Positions 1 to 5,829 of a stretch of 5,829 nucleotides of DNA are shown in pieces; the stretch's first letter is position 1; the number at the start of each line of letters is the position of its first letter. The notes below the pieces were generated by a model, which ran no database searches, was not told the origin of the DNA, and worked only from the letters and a program-made list of their open reading frames with translations. The translations under genes and the position numbers were made by a program. Origin of the DNA: Marine Group II euryarchaeote MED-G33 (GTDB taxonomy: Archaea; Thermoplasmatota; Poseidoniia; Poseidoniales; Thalassarchaeaceae); contig CATISE010000127.1 of the NCBI GenBank assembly GCA_949538655.1, positions 1-5,829 on the forward strand. Direction: 5' to 3'.

Positions 1-226
1 GAACAACCACACGATTTCGGACATGCCTATGCATACTGAAATCATGGAATTTTCAGAGACTTTGGCACCGATGATCGGCCGACAAGTTCTCGCTGACCGC
101 AGAGAAAGTCGTGTAGCATTGATTGGAAACGAAATCATTCCTGTCGTCCTTCCTGAGAAGAAACGCGATTTGCCAGCTGATTTGGGAATTGCAAAGCCTC
201 AGTCGTACAAATTGCCTACAATCTGA
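1..226 (+). CDS. taw1: 4-demethylwyosine synthase Taw1 (TYW1 family), C-terminal fragment
   Basis: This is the 3' end of a gene that begins before the window. The frame is open from base 2 and ends at TGA 224-226, giving 74 visible residues. Taw1/TYW1 is a radical SAM enzyme that condenses pyruvate carbon onto N1-methylguanosine-37 of tRNA-Phe to make the tricyclic 4-demethylwyosine core. The visible part lies after the radical SAM barrel, so no cluster-binding cysteines are seen. The call rests on recalled resemblance to the family's C-terminal signature: a Thr-Ile, then Met-Pro-x-His (MPMHTEIMEF), a helix with Phe-x-x-x-Leu, and a strand with Glu-Ser-Arg-Val-Ala-Leu-Ile. This parallels the human TYW1 segment with VPWHEEVVQF and HSNCLLIA. 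A Lys/Pro-rich tail of about 30 residues follows. An internal ATG at 23 could be mistaken for a start, but the homology extends upstream of it. The gene is convergent with the ABC operon and abuts it exactly. Confidence 0.78.
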   Translation, partial: NNHTISDMPMHTEIMEFSETLAPMIGRQVLADRRESRVALIGNEIIPVVLPEKKRDLPADLGIAKPQSYKLPTI

Positions 227-1213
227 TTAGACCATTGGGCGACTTGAACCACAATCTGGACAGCGTTGAATTTCCTCATCGACATATTGGTGATTACAGG
301 CCGGGCAGGTGGAAGCTAGTGTTTTGCCACCGACCAACAATGATTCATTTTCTTCAGCCGAGACCAAGACCAATTTTCCATTACCGATATCCTCGACTTC
401 ATAGCGACCAGCACCACCCATTTCGAGTAGGATATCTGGTGGGAACGATACAGTTCCAAGATCATCCACAATGAGTTCTCGAGTTTCTGCAAGGTCATCC
501 ACTTCGAAGTTGGCACCATGTTGAGCGATAAAACGACCATCTCGTAACTCAAGGCTACGGTCACAGAAGGCTGCAACTTCAGCACTGTGTGTCACGATTA
601 GGAAGGCGACGCCCTTCTCTTCATGAAGTTCCTTGAACAAGGCCAAGACTTCTCGACTGGTGATTGGATCCAATGCTCCAGTTGGTTCATCGGCCAAAAT
701 GAGGCGAGGCTGGGTAATCAGCGCACGAGCGATTGCGACACGCTGTTGTTCACCACCAGACAATGTGGATGGCAGACCCCGAGAGCGATTGCCCATGCCC
801 AATTCATCTAACAATTCCTGAGCGCGACGTTTGGCTTCTTTCGGAGAGACTTTCTGATGACGCAAAGGTTGAGCTACGTTGTCCAGCGCTGAAAGGTGTG
901 GCAACAGATTTCCTTCTTGGAATATGAAAGAAACTGTTTTTTGCCGAAGTAGAATCAACTCTTGACCGGTTAACCTGGTCATGTTATTTCCATCCAACGA
1001 AACATTGCCAGCACTGGGCTTCATCAACCCACCCAGACACTTCAGCAGGGTTGATTTCCCGGAACCTGAAGGCCCAACAACTGCAACCGCTTCCCCTGGT
1101 TTCACGTTGACATGAAGGCCACGAAGTGCGACAACGTTACCGTCTTCTGCTTTGGAATCATAGATGTGGTAAAGCGCATTGGCCTCTAAGATCGAATCTG
1201 TATTTTCTGACAT
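227..1213 (-). CDS. ABC transporter ATPase (LolD/MacB type) with AbrB-like segment and C-terminal zinc ribbon
   Basis: This is a cytoplasmic ATPase subunit for the permease encoded just upstream, 328 residues from the ATG at 1213. The nucleotide-binding domain (about 1-230) is complete: Walker A GPSGSGKST (47-55), Q-loop Gln99, signature LSGGEQQ (151-157), Walker B LILADEP with catalytic Glu176, D-loop ALD, and switch His209. Family members such as LolD or MacB's ATPase are usually about 220-250 residues, so some 90 residues are extra. Residues 246-286 read like an AbrB/SpoVT-type swapped-hairpin strand pattern (LGTVSFPPDIL, then alternating hydrophobics ending KLVLVSA). Residues 303-321 form a zinc ribbon, Cys-x2-Cys-x11-Cys-x2-Cys. 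The start is chosen because GGGGGAG lies 5 bases before this ATG. A GTG at 1219 is in frame but overlaps both the Shine-Dalgarno and the permease stop. The gene is last in the operon, 2 bases after the permease stop. The ATPase call is secure; the AbrB resemblance is inferred by eye. Confidence 0.93.
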   Translation of the reverse strand: MSENTDSILEANALYHIYDSKAEDGNVVALRGLHVNVKPGEAVAVVGPSGSGKSTLLKCLGGLMKPSAGNVSLDGNNMTRLTGQELILLRQKTVSFIFQEGNLLPHLSALDNVAQPLRHQKVSPKEAKRRAQELLDELGMGNRSRGLPSTLSGGEQQRVAIARALITQPRLILADEPTGALDPITSREVLALFKELHEEKGVAFLIVTHSAEVAAFCDRSLELRDGRFIAQHGANFEVDDLAETRELIVDDLGTVSFPPDILLEMGGAGRYEVEDIGNGKLVLVSAEENESLLVGGKTLASTCPACNHQYVDEEIQRCPDCGSSRPMV

Positions 1214-1215
1214 CT

Positions 1216-4200
1216 TCACTCCCCCTTGAGGACGCTAGCCAAGTCTGAGCGCAGCGCCTTGCGCGTGGTGACCAGTAGTGCCATCACAACGGATGCAAAT
1301 ACTGCTAATGAAACAATTCCCAATTCAAGCCAAGGCCATTGTAACTCTCTGGTAATAATCGTAGAATCACCACCTGAAAGCAATTGGAAAATAAATCCGA
1401 AGACATCGAACAGGCCATTGAAAGACAAAGCCACACCCATGCCCAACAAAATCCCAAGGGCCATCGAGACGATGATAATCGACAAAATCTCGAACAAAAC
1501 CAAACGAATGATTTGGTTTGGACTGGCACCAATTGCTTGCAGAACAGCCAATTCCTTCTGACGCTGATTTAGAACCAATGATAGGAAAACGAATGAGGAA
1601 GCAATGGCAGCAATACTAGCCACGACAAATTGCAAACTCAGCAGACCTGGAGTTCCGAAGATGAGTCCACCATTTCGTTCAACATCTCCATGAGCTGTTT
1701 CCCAATCGACGGCCGCTTCAAATCGTGAATCCGCTTCAATGCTTGAGCGGAGAACTTGTAGATCATCTCCACTCACACCATCGACGCTCACAATCCAAGT
1801 GTTGGCCACATGGTTGTCTACTGCAGCGTTTCCGATGAACTCACGATATACCGATTCACCGATGATGATGCTCGAGTCCATGTCTGCAGTTGGTATTCCT
1901 GGGATGAAATCATGCGTACCGATATACCGAGCAGTGGCATTATTTGGAATTTCAACAATCGAACTGGTAGCGAAATCAAATGTCAATTGCATCCATGTGA
2001 AATTGACATTTTCCGAATTTGGGTTTTCTGTTCCGAGCAACTCATTGCCTTCATCGGATGAACCACCACGACCAGAGCCCCAAAGGTCCAATTCATATGC
2101 GGCATCTTGACCGGCGGAGAACCCACCTTCTTGGTAAGCGGTCATTGCGGCAGAGACATCATTTCCAGGGATGGCTTGTGGAAGCCAATTGAGAATATCT
2201 GCCGATTCATCTAGGAGAACATAAGCAGTGATTCTCTCACCACCCTCAGGAATCAGCGTAATCGTGGGAATGTGCACTGCTGAAACAGTGATTTCCTTGT
2301 CACTAATTTGTGTAATCAACGCCTCTACTTCTGAAGTTGTCAAATTATCGCTGGACATCACTTGTAAGTCACTTCCAACGGAGGCATCCGCAGTTCTCTC
2401 ATCGACCAATGTACCGGTATAACCCTGCACGGCAGCCAAAGTAACGATTGAAAGGGTGAGCAACATAATCACGGCGAGACGGTTGACAGATTCGGTAGAA
2501 CCGCTTCCCTTGAGGCCTCTCTTTACATCCGACAATAGTGGTGACCGACCAAAGAAAAATTGCATGATTCGAGGACCTGCTGCTCCAAGTCTACCCAAAA
2601 TCAGTGCACCACCAATCCATAGCATGAACGGTCCAAACACGTTGATGATACCGCCCAAGAACCAGTTGGAGATCAAACCATTACCTGAGCCATCCATTGT
2701 CAATAGGGTGTCGATTGCACCCAAGGAGCCAACCAAAAATAGCGTCCAATGCAACCAAACTTTGGGTTTGGCGACCTTCTGAACTTTACTAACGCCTTCA
2801 TCGATTTCAAGTTCCATGAATTCACGTGTTCGTGATCGACCAAAGATTAGCGCGAGACCTAGTGTTGCAATTGCTGTAAACAGAGTAGCTCCAAATCCAA
2901 TGACTGGATTCACTTTGAAACCTAGAGGCTCAAATTGCATGAAGCCAACACTGGCCAGGACAAGGGGTACTGCGGCCATGGCCAATAGGTAGCCAAAGAA
3001 CCAACCGACTGTTGCAATTACGGCCAATTCGAGCAAAACCATTCCTCGGAGTCCCTCGGATGTACCTCCAATGACTCGATGGATGGAAATTTCCCGACGC
3101 CGTTGTTCCAATGAAAGAATCAGGCCATAAATCAATACGGACAATGACAATACAACGATCGGAATCATGATCACATAATCAAAGGCCTGAATCAATCCAA
3201 GGAAAATATTGAGGAACAAAATAGTACCACTGACAATATCAACATAGAATAATTCAACCTCTCCATCTGCGTAAGTTTGCTCTTGAACATCACGTCCCAA
3301 TGCGTCCAACCAATCTGCTGCATCCGCAGTAGATGATGTGGGCAATAGCGAACGATCGAGTGTCAAACCAAGGTAAATGTGATCATAATCAATCAGTGTA
3401 GTTCTTTGACTCTCATTGAGAACCGCCCAAGTGCTGTAAATCGGATTTGCGGCCAAGGTTGGATTTCCTTGTGGCCAAGGTTCATAAATTCCTAGAATCG
3501 TCATATTTTCCAATGTCATGACTTTTTGACAATGGGCTAGAATGACTTCTTCCAAAGTAGAAATTTTGACCTCATCACATTCACCATCTTCAAATTCTCC
3601 AAATTTAGATTCAACCGTATATGTGAAACTCAGACTCGATAATACATCTCCAACATCTGCATTGGCGGCACTTGCGACGTCGGATGGAACGTAGACACCT
3701 CGTTGATTTTCCATGACATCAGCTGATTCCCATTCGCCCATGCCATAGATGATATTCTCAGAGAGACGATCTGCAAGAACTCCATCAAAGGCACCAGGTC
3801 CCAAGAAGGATATTGCTCGTTGATTGACGACTGGAGGGCCTGTTGTGTATTCATAATCCCAAATCTTTTCTTCGTCCCAAGTCTTCTGATTATCTGTCGA
3901 ATTGACATCTTGCATCAACAGTGGTAACGAGAAGAAAATATCTTGATTCCCCCAACTGACATCGCTGTGTAGACCCTTTTTGCCGAAAATAACCGTACAA
4001 TCAGAAAATTCCTCCATCTCCGTCAATTCGTCACAGACTTCGACCAAGGTCGTGGTGTTGTTTGTCCAACCATCGATTCCTTCGCCAGGAGCTTTTTTGA
4101 ATTCGGCTTTGGCATCAATTACATTGACTTCTAGAGAGCCTTCAAAGAATACTTGTGACAAGCCAACACCATACGATAGAACGGTAGTGATGACCAAACT

Positions 4201-4383
4201 TGCAAGGAAAACACCTGCGAAAACAGCCATTCCTCGTTCTCGACCCCGCCATGCTCCCAATGCTGCCAATCGCAAGTTATCAGGAAGATCGCGAGTCTTC
4301 TGTTTCAATCCACTGAATTTCTTGACAATCCACCAATCTGATTCGGAGACCTGTTCAGGAACATCGTTTTCAGTATCACTCAT
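1216..4383 (-). CDS. Double-FtsX (MacB/YbbP-like) ABC permease with two large extracytoplasmic domains
   Basis: This 1055-residue membrane protein is the transmembrane subunit of a type VII ABC system. About ten membrane segments can be read, near residues 53-75, 403-424, 447-472, 492-515, 542-561, 573-597, 634-654, 913-937, 961-987 and 1016-1039. The pattern is TM1, external domain 1 (about 76-385), TM2-4, a two-helix linker, TM7, external domain 2 (about 655-912), TM8-10. Each half carries the FtsX cytoplasmic coupling motif after the external domain: EQRRREISIHRVIGGT (426-441) and NQRQKELAVLQAIGAS (939-954). This makes it an internally duplicated, pseudo-dimeric permease like YbbP or BceB. 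The only four cysteines (117, 129, 269, 285) all lie in external domain 1. External domain 2 has a Gly/Ser/Asp/Asn-rich loop at 769-794. The ATG overlaps the upstream ATPase stop (ATGA) and follows a strong Shine-Dalgarno. The family may extrude lipids, lipoproteins or peptides, or only transmit force; nothing here identifies the substrate. Confidence 0.93.
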   Translation of the reverse strand: MSDTENDVPEQVSESDWWIVKKFSGLKQKTRDLPDNLRLAALGAWRGRERGMAVFAGVFLASLVITTVLSYGVGLSQVFFEGSLEVNVIDAKAEFKKAPGEGIDGWTNNTTTLVEVCDELTEMEEFSDCTVIFGKKGLHSDVSWGNQDIFFSLPLLMQDVNSTDNQKTWDEEKIWDYEYTTGPPVVNQRAISFLGPGAFDGVLADRLSENIIYGMGEWESADVMENQRGVYVPSDVASAANADVGDVLSSLSFTYTVESKFGEFEDGECDEVKISTLEEVILAHCQKVMTLENMTILGIYEPWPQGNPTLAANPIYSTWAVLNESQRTTLIDYDHIYLGLTLDRSLLPTSSTADAADWLDALGRDVQEQTYADGEVELFYVDIVSGTILFLNIFLGLIQAFDYVIMIPIVVLSLSVLIYGLILSLEQRRREISIHRVIGGTSEGLRGMVLLELAVIATVGWFFGYLLAMAAVPLVLASVGFMQFEPLGFKVNPVIGFGATLFTAIATLGLALIFGRSRTREFMELEIDEGVSKVQKVAKPKVWLHWTLFLVGSLGAIDTLLTMDGSGNGLISNWFLGGIINVFGPFMLWIGGALILGRLGAAGPRIMQFFFGRSPLLSDVKRGLKGSGSTESVNRLAVIMLLTLSIVTLAAVQGYTGTLVDERTADASVGSDLQVMSSDNLTTSEVEALITQISDKEITVSAVHIPTITLIPEGGERITAYVLLDESADILNWLPQAIPGNDVSAAMTAYQEGGFSAGQDAAYELDLWGSGRGGSSDEGNELLGTENPNSENVNFTWMQLTFDFATSSIVEIPNNATARYIGTHDFIPGIPTADMDSSIIIGESVYREFIGNAAVDNHVANTWIVSVDGVSGDDLQVLRSSIEADSRFEAAVDWETAHGDVERNGGLIFGTPGLLSLQFVVASIAAIASSFVFLSLVLNQRQKELAVLQAIGASPNQIIRLVLFEILSIIIVSMALGILLGMGVALSFNGLFDVFGFIFQLLSGGDSTIITRELQWPWLELGIVSLAVFASVVMALLVTTRKALRSDLASVLKGE
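1219..1225 (-). promoter_or_regulatory. Shine-Dalgarno deciding the start of the second ATPase
   Basis: GGGGGAG lies in the final Lys-Gly-Glu codons of the permease. Its GGAG core ends 5 bases before the ATG at 1213. The alternative GTG start at 1219 would begin on the last base of this site, so the ATG is preferred. Confidence 0.75.
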
Positions 4384-5102
4384 TCCTCTTCACCTCCTTC
4401 CACATCGAGTCCCCAAGCGGAACGAATGTCACTGGCAGCGACGGTTCCATCTCGAAGTAAAAGCATTCGATCCGCCTGACTCGCCAGATCGGGATCGTGA
4501 GTCACCATTAGAATTGAAATCGGATTATCTTCATCATGACACAATTCTTTGAACAGACGCAAAACATCTGCGCCGGATGAAATGTCAAGGTTACCTGTAG
4601 GTTCATCGGCAAGGAGCAAGGGACGATTTCCAGCAATGGCGCGAGCGATGGCTACGCGCTGTTGCTGTCCTCCAGACAGTTGGTTGGGAATATGGTCCAT
4701 TCGATCACTGAGGTTGACTCGATATAGAGCATCACGCGCCCTTGCCTCGGCTTCTTTGGAAGGGATTCCTGATATCTCAAGTGCCATAGCAACATTGTCT
4801 AGAGCTGAGAGGTGATCAAGAAGATGGAAATCTTGGAAAATCCAACCCACGAGGCTCCTCCGAACGTCGACTACTGCTGAAGGATTTCTCAAACCATAGC
4901 TCCGAGAATTGAGATTAATTTCTCCACCATCAGCAGGCAATAAACCACCAATGATGTTCAATAGGGTCGATTTACCACAACCTGATGGACCCATCAATGC
5001 GACCAGTTCTCCGGCCTTCATTTCAAAGTCAATTCCCTTCAATACCTCTAATCGATTCGAGCCTGAACCAAAGCCTTTGGTCAGTTCTTCCACCCGTAAC
5101 AT
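4380..5102 (-). CDS. ABC transporter ATPase (LolD/MacB/YbbA type)
   Basis: This 240-residue cytoplasmic ATPase is of the usual length for the LolD/FtsE/MacB-ATPase family and is the first gene of the three-gene ABC operon. All motifs are intact: Walker A GPSGCGKST (38-46), Q-loop Gln90 in WIFQDFHLLDHLSALDNV, signature LSGGQQQ (142-148), Walker B LLLADEP (162-168) with catalytic Glu167, D-loop NLD, and switch His202. The LSALDNV stretch after the Q-loop is shared with the second ATPase of the operon, but the two differ throughout and are not a recent duplicate. The ATG at 5102 is the only sensible start, because an in-frame TAA lies at 5117-5115. No Shine-Dalgarno precedes it, whereas a TATA-like element sits about 26 bases upstream, which suggests a leaderless transcript. 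The acidic C-terminus (EGGEEE) encodes the Shine-Dalgarno of the permease. The partner is inferred from gene order. Confidence 0.95.
   Translation of the reverse strand: MLRVEELTKGFGSGSNRLEVLKGIDFEMKAGELVALMGPSGCGKSTLLNIIGGLLPADGGEINLNSRSYGLRNPSAVVDVRRSLVGWIFQDFHLLDHLSALDNVAMALEISGIPSKEAEARARDALYRVNLSDRMDHIPNQLSGGQQQRVAIARAIAGNRPLLLADEPTGNLDISSGADVLRLFKELCHDEDNPISILMVTHDPDLASQADRMLLLRDGTVAASDIRSAWGLDVEGGEEE
4390..4397 (-). promoter_or_regulatory. Shine-Dalgarno for the permease gene
   Basis: GGAGGTGA, a near-perfect complement of the 16S rRNA 3' end, lies 6 bases before the permease ATG at 4383. It is inside the last codons of the upstream ATPase (Gly-Gly-Glu). It supports this start and suggests reinitiation or coupled translation across the ATGA overlap. 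Confidence 0.85.
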
Positions 5103-5124
5103 GGTTCTGTCTCGTTAGATTAGG

Positions 5125-5130
5125 CTTTAA
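5125..5130 (-). promoter_or_regulatory. Candidate TATA-like box for the ABC operon
   Basis: TTAAAG on the minus strand is centred about 26 bases before the ATG at 5102. That is the spacing archaeal TATA boxes have to the transcription start, so transcription would begin at or next to the ATG. The absence of a Shine-Dalgarno before this ATG agrees with a leaderless message. A purine-rich GAGAACAA lies a few bases further upstream, but no clear BRE directly abuts the box. The motif is short and could be chance in this AT-rich gap. Confidence 0.4.
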
Positions 5131-5131
5131 G

Positions 5132-5157
5132 CAGTTGTTCTCAACCTGTTTTTTTTT
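5132..5157 (+). terminator. Hairpin plus T9 tract (plus-strand terminator-like), antisense to the local genes
   Basis: CAGTTG and CAACCTG (5132-5148) can pair as a six-pair stem with one bulged C and a TTCT loop. Nine T residues follow directly at 5149-5157. On the plus strand this resembles an intrinsic terminator, and archaeal polymerase stops at T-tracts. No plus-strand gene ends here, so any role would be in stopping antisense transcription into the glycosyltransferase gene. It may simply be a chance A/T run in the gap. Confidence 0.2.
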
Positions 5158-5829
5158 AGAGCCTATTCCACGCTACTGCAATCGATTTTGACCACGCTTC
5201 AATGCTAAATTTAGCTGCACGCTTGAGAGCTGTTTGATTGGGCTGACGACGACCTACTTTAGGAGACAATTCGATGATTGCATCGACCCAAGAATCGATG
5301 CTGTCATGAGGTAGTAACCACTCTTCAGGTGCGACCTCATTGTGTGCCGGCATATCGGACACTAGAACGGGACAACCGGAAGCCATTGCCTCGAGAGGTG
5401 GCAGACCAAAACCCTCAGCGATACTAGGGAACAAAAGTGCGTCACAGTGTTGGTAATAACCACAGAGGTCTAGATCTGAAAGCCGTCCAACCCATTGTAG
5501 ATTGACACCCAATTCTTTGGCATGTCTCGATAATTTGAGTTTTGATTTATGGCTCGATTCTGCTCCAACCTTGTGCAATACCACTTCACCTTTCAGATGT
5601 GTGGGGAGGTTGCCCAAGACTTCGACGAGGAAGTCAATTCTCTTCCGAGGTTCTTCACTACCGACACAGAGTAGATTCACTTTGGAATAATCAAAATTTT
5701 CAGGTTTGGGCAGAGGTCGCGAAAACGGATCGAATCCGGCGACATCAATCCCGTGTGGGACAACTACAATCGCCTTTTCAGGCCACAATTCACGGGCTTC
5801 TTCAGCGGTTGCTTGTGAAATACAAATCA
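5156..5829 (-). CDS. Glycosyltransferase family 4 (GT-B fold), C-terminal part
   Basis: This gene runs out of the window at its 5' end. The frame is open from base 5827 with 223 visible residues, ending in TAA at 5158-5156. A TTG at 5788 is not a real start, since family homology continues upstream (ICISQATAEEARE, the usual end of the N-terminal half). The visible part is the C-terminal, sugar-nucleotide-binding Rossmann domain. It shows PHGID (24-28), the basic loop GSEEPRKRID with Arg/Lys at 61-63 that typically contacts the donor phosphate, GRLSD (114-118), and the retaining GT4 E-x7-E motif EGFGLPPLE (Glu138 and Glu146) followed by AMASGCPVLVSD. Full GT4 enzymes are about 350-400 residues, so roughly 40% is missing. 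Such enzymes transfer a sugar from an NDP-sugar to a lipid, glycan or protein acceptor on the cytoplasmic face; donor and acceptor cannot be told. It is co-oriented with the ABC operon but separated by 53 bases, so a functional link is unproven. Confidence 0.92.
   Translation of the reverse strand, partial: ICISQATAEEARELWPEKAIVVVPHGIDVAGFDPFSRPLPKPENFDYSKVNLLCVGSEEPRKRIDFLVEVLGNLPTHLKGEVVLHKVGAESSHKSKLKLSRHAKELGVNLQWVGRLSDLDLCGYYQHCDALLFPSIAEGFGLPPLEAMASGCPVLVSDMPAHNEVAPEEWLLPHDSIDSWVDAIIELSPKVGRRQPNQTALKRAAKFSIEAWSKSIAVAWNRL

Noticed and set aside
1214..1219. GTG start at 1219 for the second ATPase
   Set aside because: It overlaps the last base of the Shine-Dalgarno and the permease stop. 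The ATG at 1213 has proper spacing and adds no loss of conserved sequence.
1226..2782. Several plus-strand open frames of 60-120 codons opposite the permease
   Set aside because: They have no family motifs and low-complexity translations, and they sit antisense to a protein with clear FtsX motifs and membrane helices.
3980..4552. A 190-codon open frame on the plus strand, antisense to the permease/ATPase junction
   Set aside because: Its translation is Ser/Pro/Arg-rich with no recognisable domain. It lies wholly opposite two confidently assigned genes and has the look of a codon-shadow frame.
227..5102. Recent tandem duplication giving the two ATPases
   Set aside because: They share only family motifs and the LSALDNV stretch, and differ through the rest of the domain. 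They look like old paralogues, not a recent copy.
227..5102. BceAB-type antimicrobial peptide detoxification system
   Set aside because: The ten-helix permease layout is similar, but BceB has a single large external domain and is usually beside a two-component regulator. Here both FtsX halves carry an external domain and no kinase or regulator is visible.
5786..5788. TTG at 5788 as the start of the glycosyltransferase
   Set aside because: The frame stays open to the window edge and the residues before it (ICISQATAEEARE) fit the GT4 family, so the gene is cut by the window rather than starting here.

Overview
The window looks like a short piece of an archaeal genome. A free-living, possibly planktonic euryarchaeon such as a Poseidoniales/Thermoplasmatota relative would fit, but that finer placement is inference. 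The archaeal reading rests mainly on the first gene. Its visible C-terminus matches the end of 4-demethylwyosine synthase (Taw1/TYW1), a wyosine tRNA-modification enzyme of archaea and eukaryotes. A TATA-like element about 26 bases before an ATG that lacks a Shine-Dalgarno also fits archaeal leaderless transcription. Base composition is close to balanced and slightly AT-rich by eye. Coding density is very high, with only one intergenic gap, of 53 bases.

Layout: bases 1-226 on the plus strand are the 3' end of taw1. It meets the next gene tail to tail with no intervening base. Everything else is on the minus strand. Read 5' to 3' on that strand, it consists of the C-terminal part of a GT4-type glycosyltransferase (5829-5156), a 53-base gap with a candidate promoter, an ABC ATPase (5102-4380), a 1055-residue double-FtsX/MacB-type permease (4383-1216), and a second ABC ATPase (1213-227) with an unusual C-terminal extension.

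The last three genes form a tight operon: ATGA overlap, then a 2-base gap, with Shine-Dalgarno sequences embedded in the ends of the upstream genes. Together they encode a type VII (MacB/LolCDE/YbbAP/BceAB-like) ABC system. The permease carries two FtsX modules in one chain, each with a large extracytoplasmic domain, and two different ATPases flank it. The simplest model is a complex of one pseudo-dimeric permease with an ATPase heterodimer, coupling ATP hydrolysis to movement of the external domains. The substrate cannot be read from the sequence.

The most unusual item is the second ATPase. After a complete nucleotide-binding domain it carries an AbrB-like beta segment and a C-terminal four-cysteine zinc ribbon, a possible regulatory or docking module. 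No RNA genes, mobile elements, CRISPR arrays or sizeable repeats were seen.
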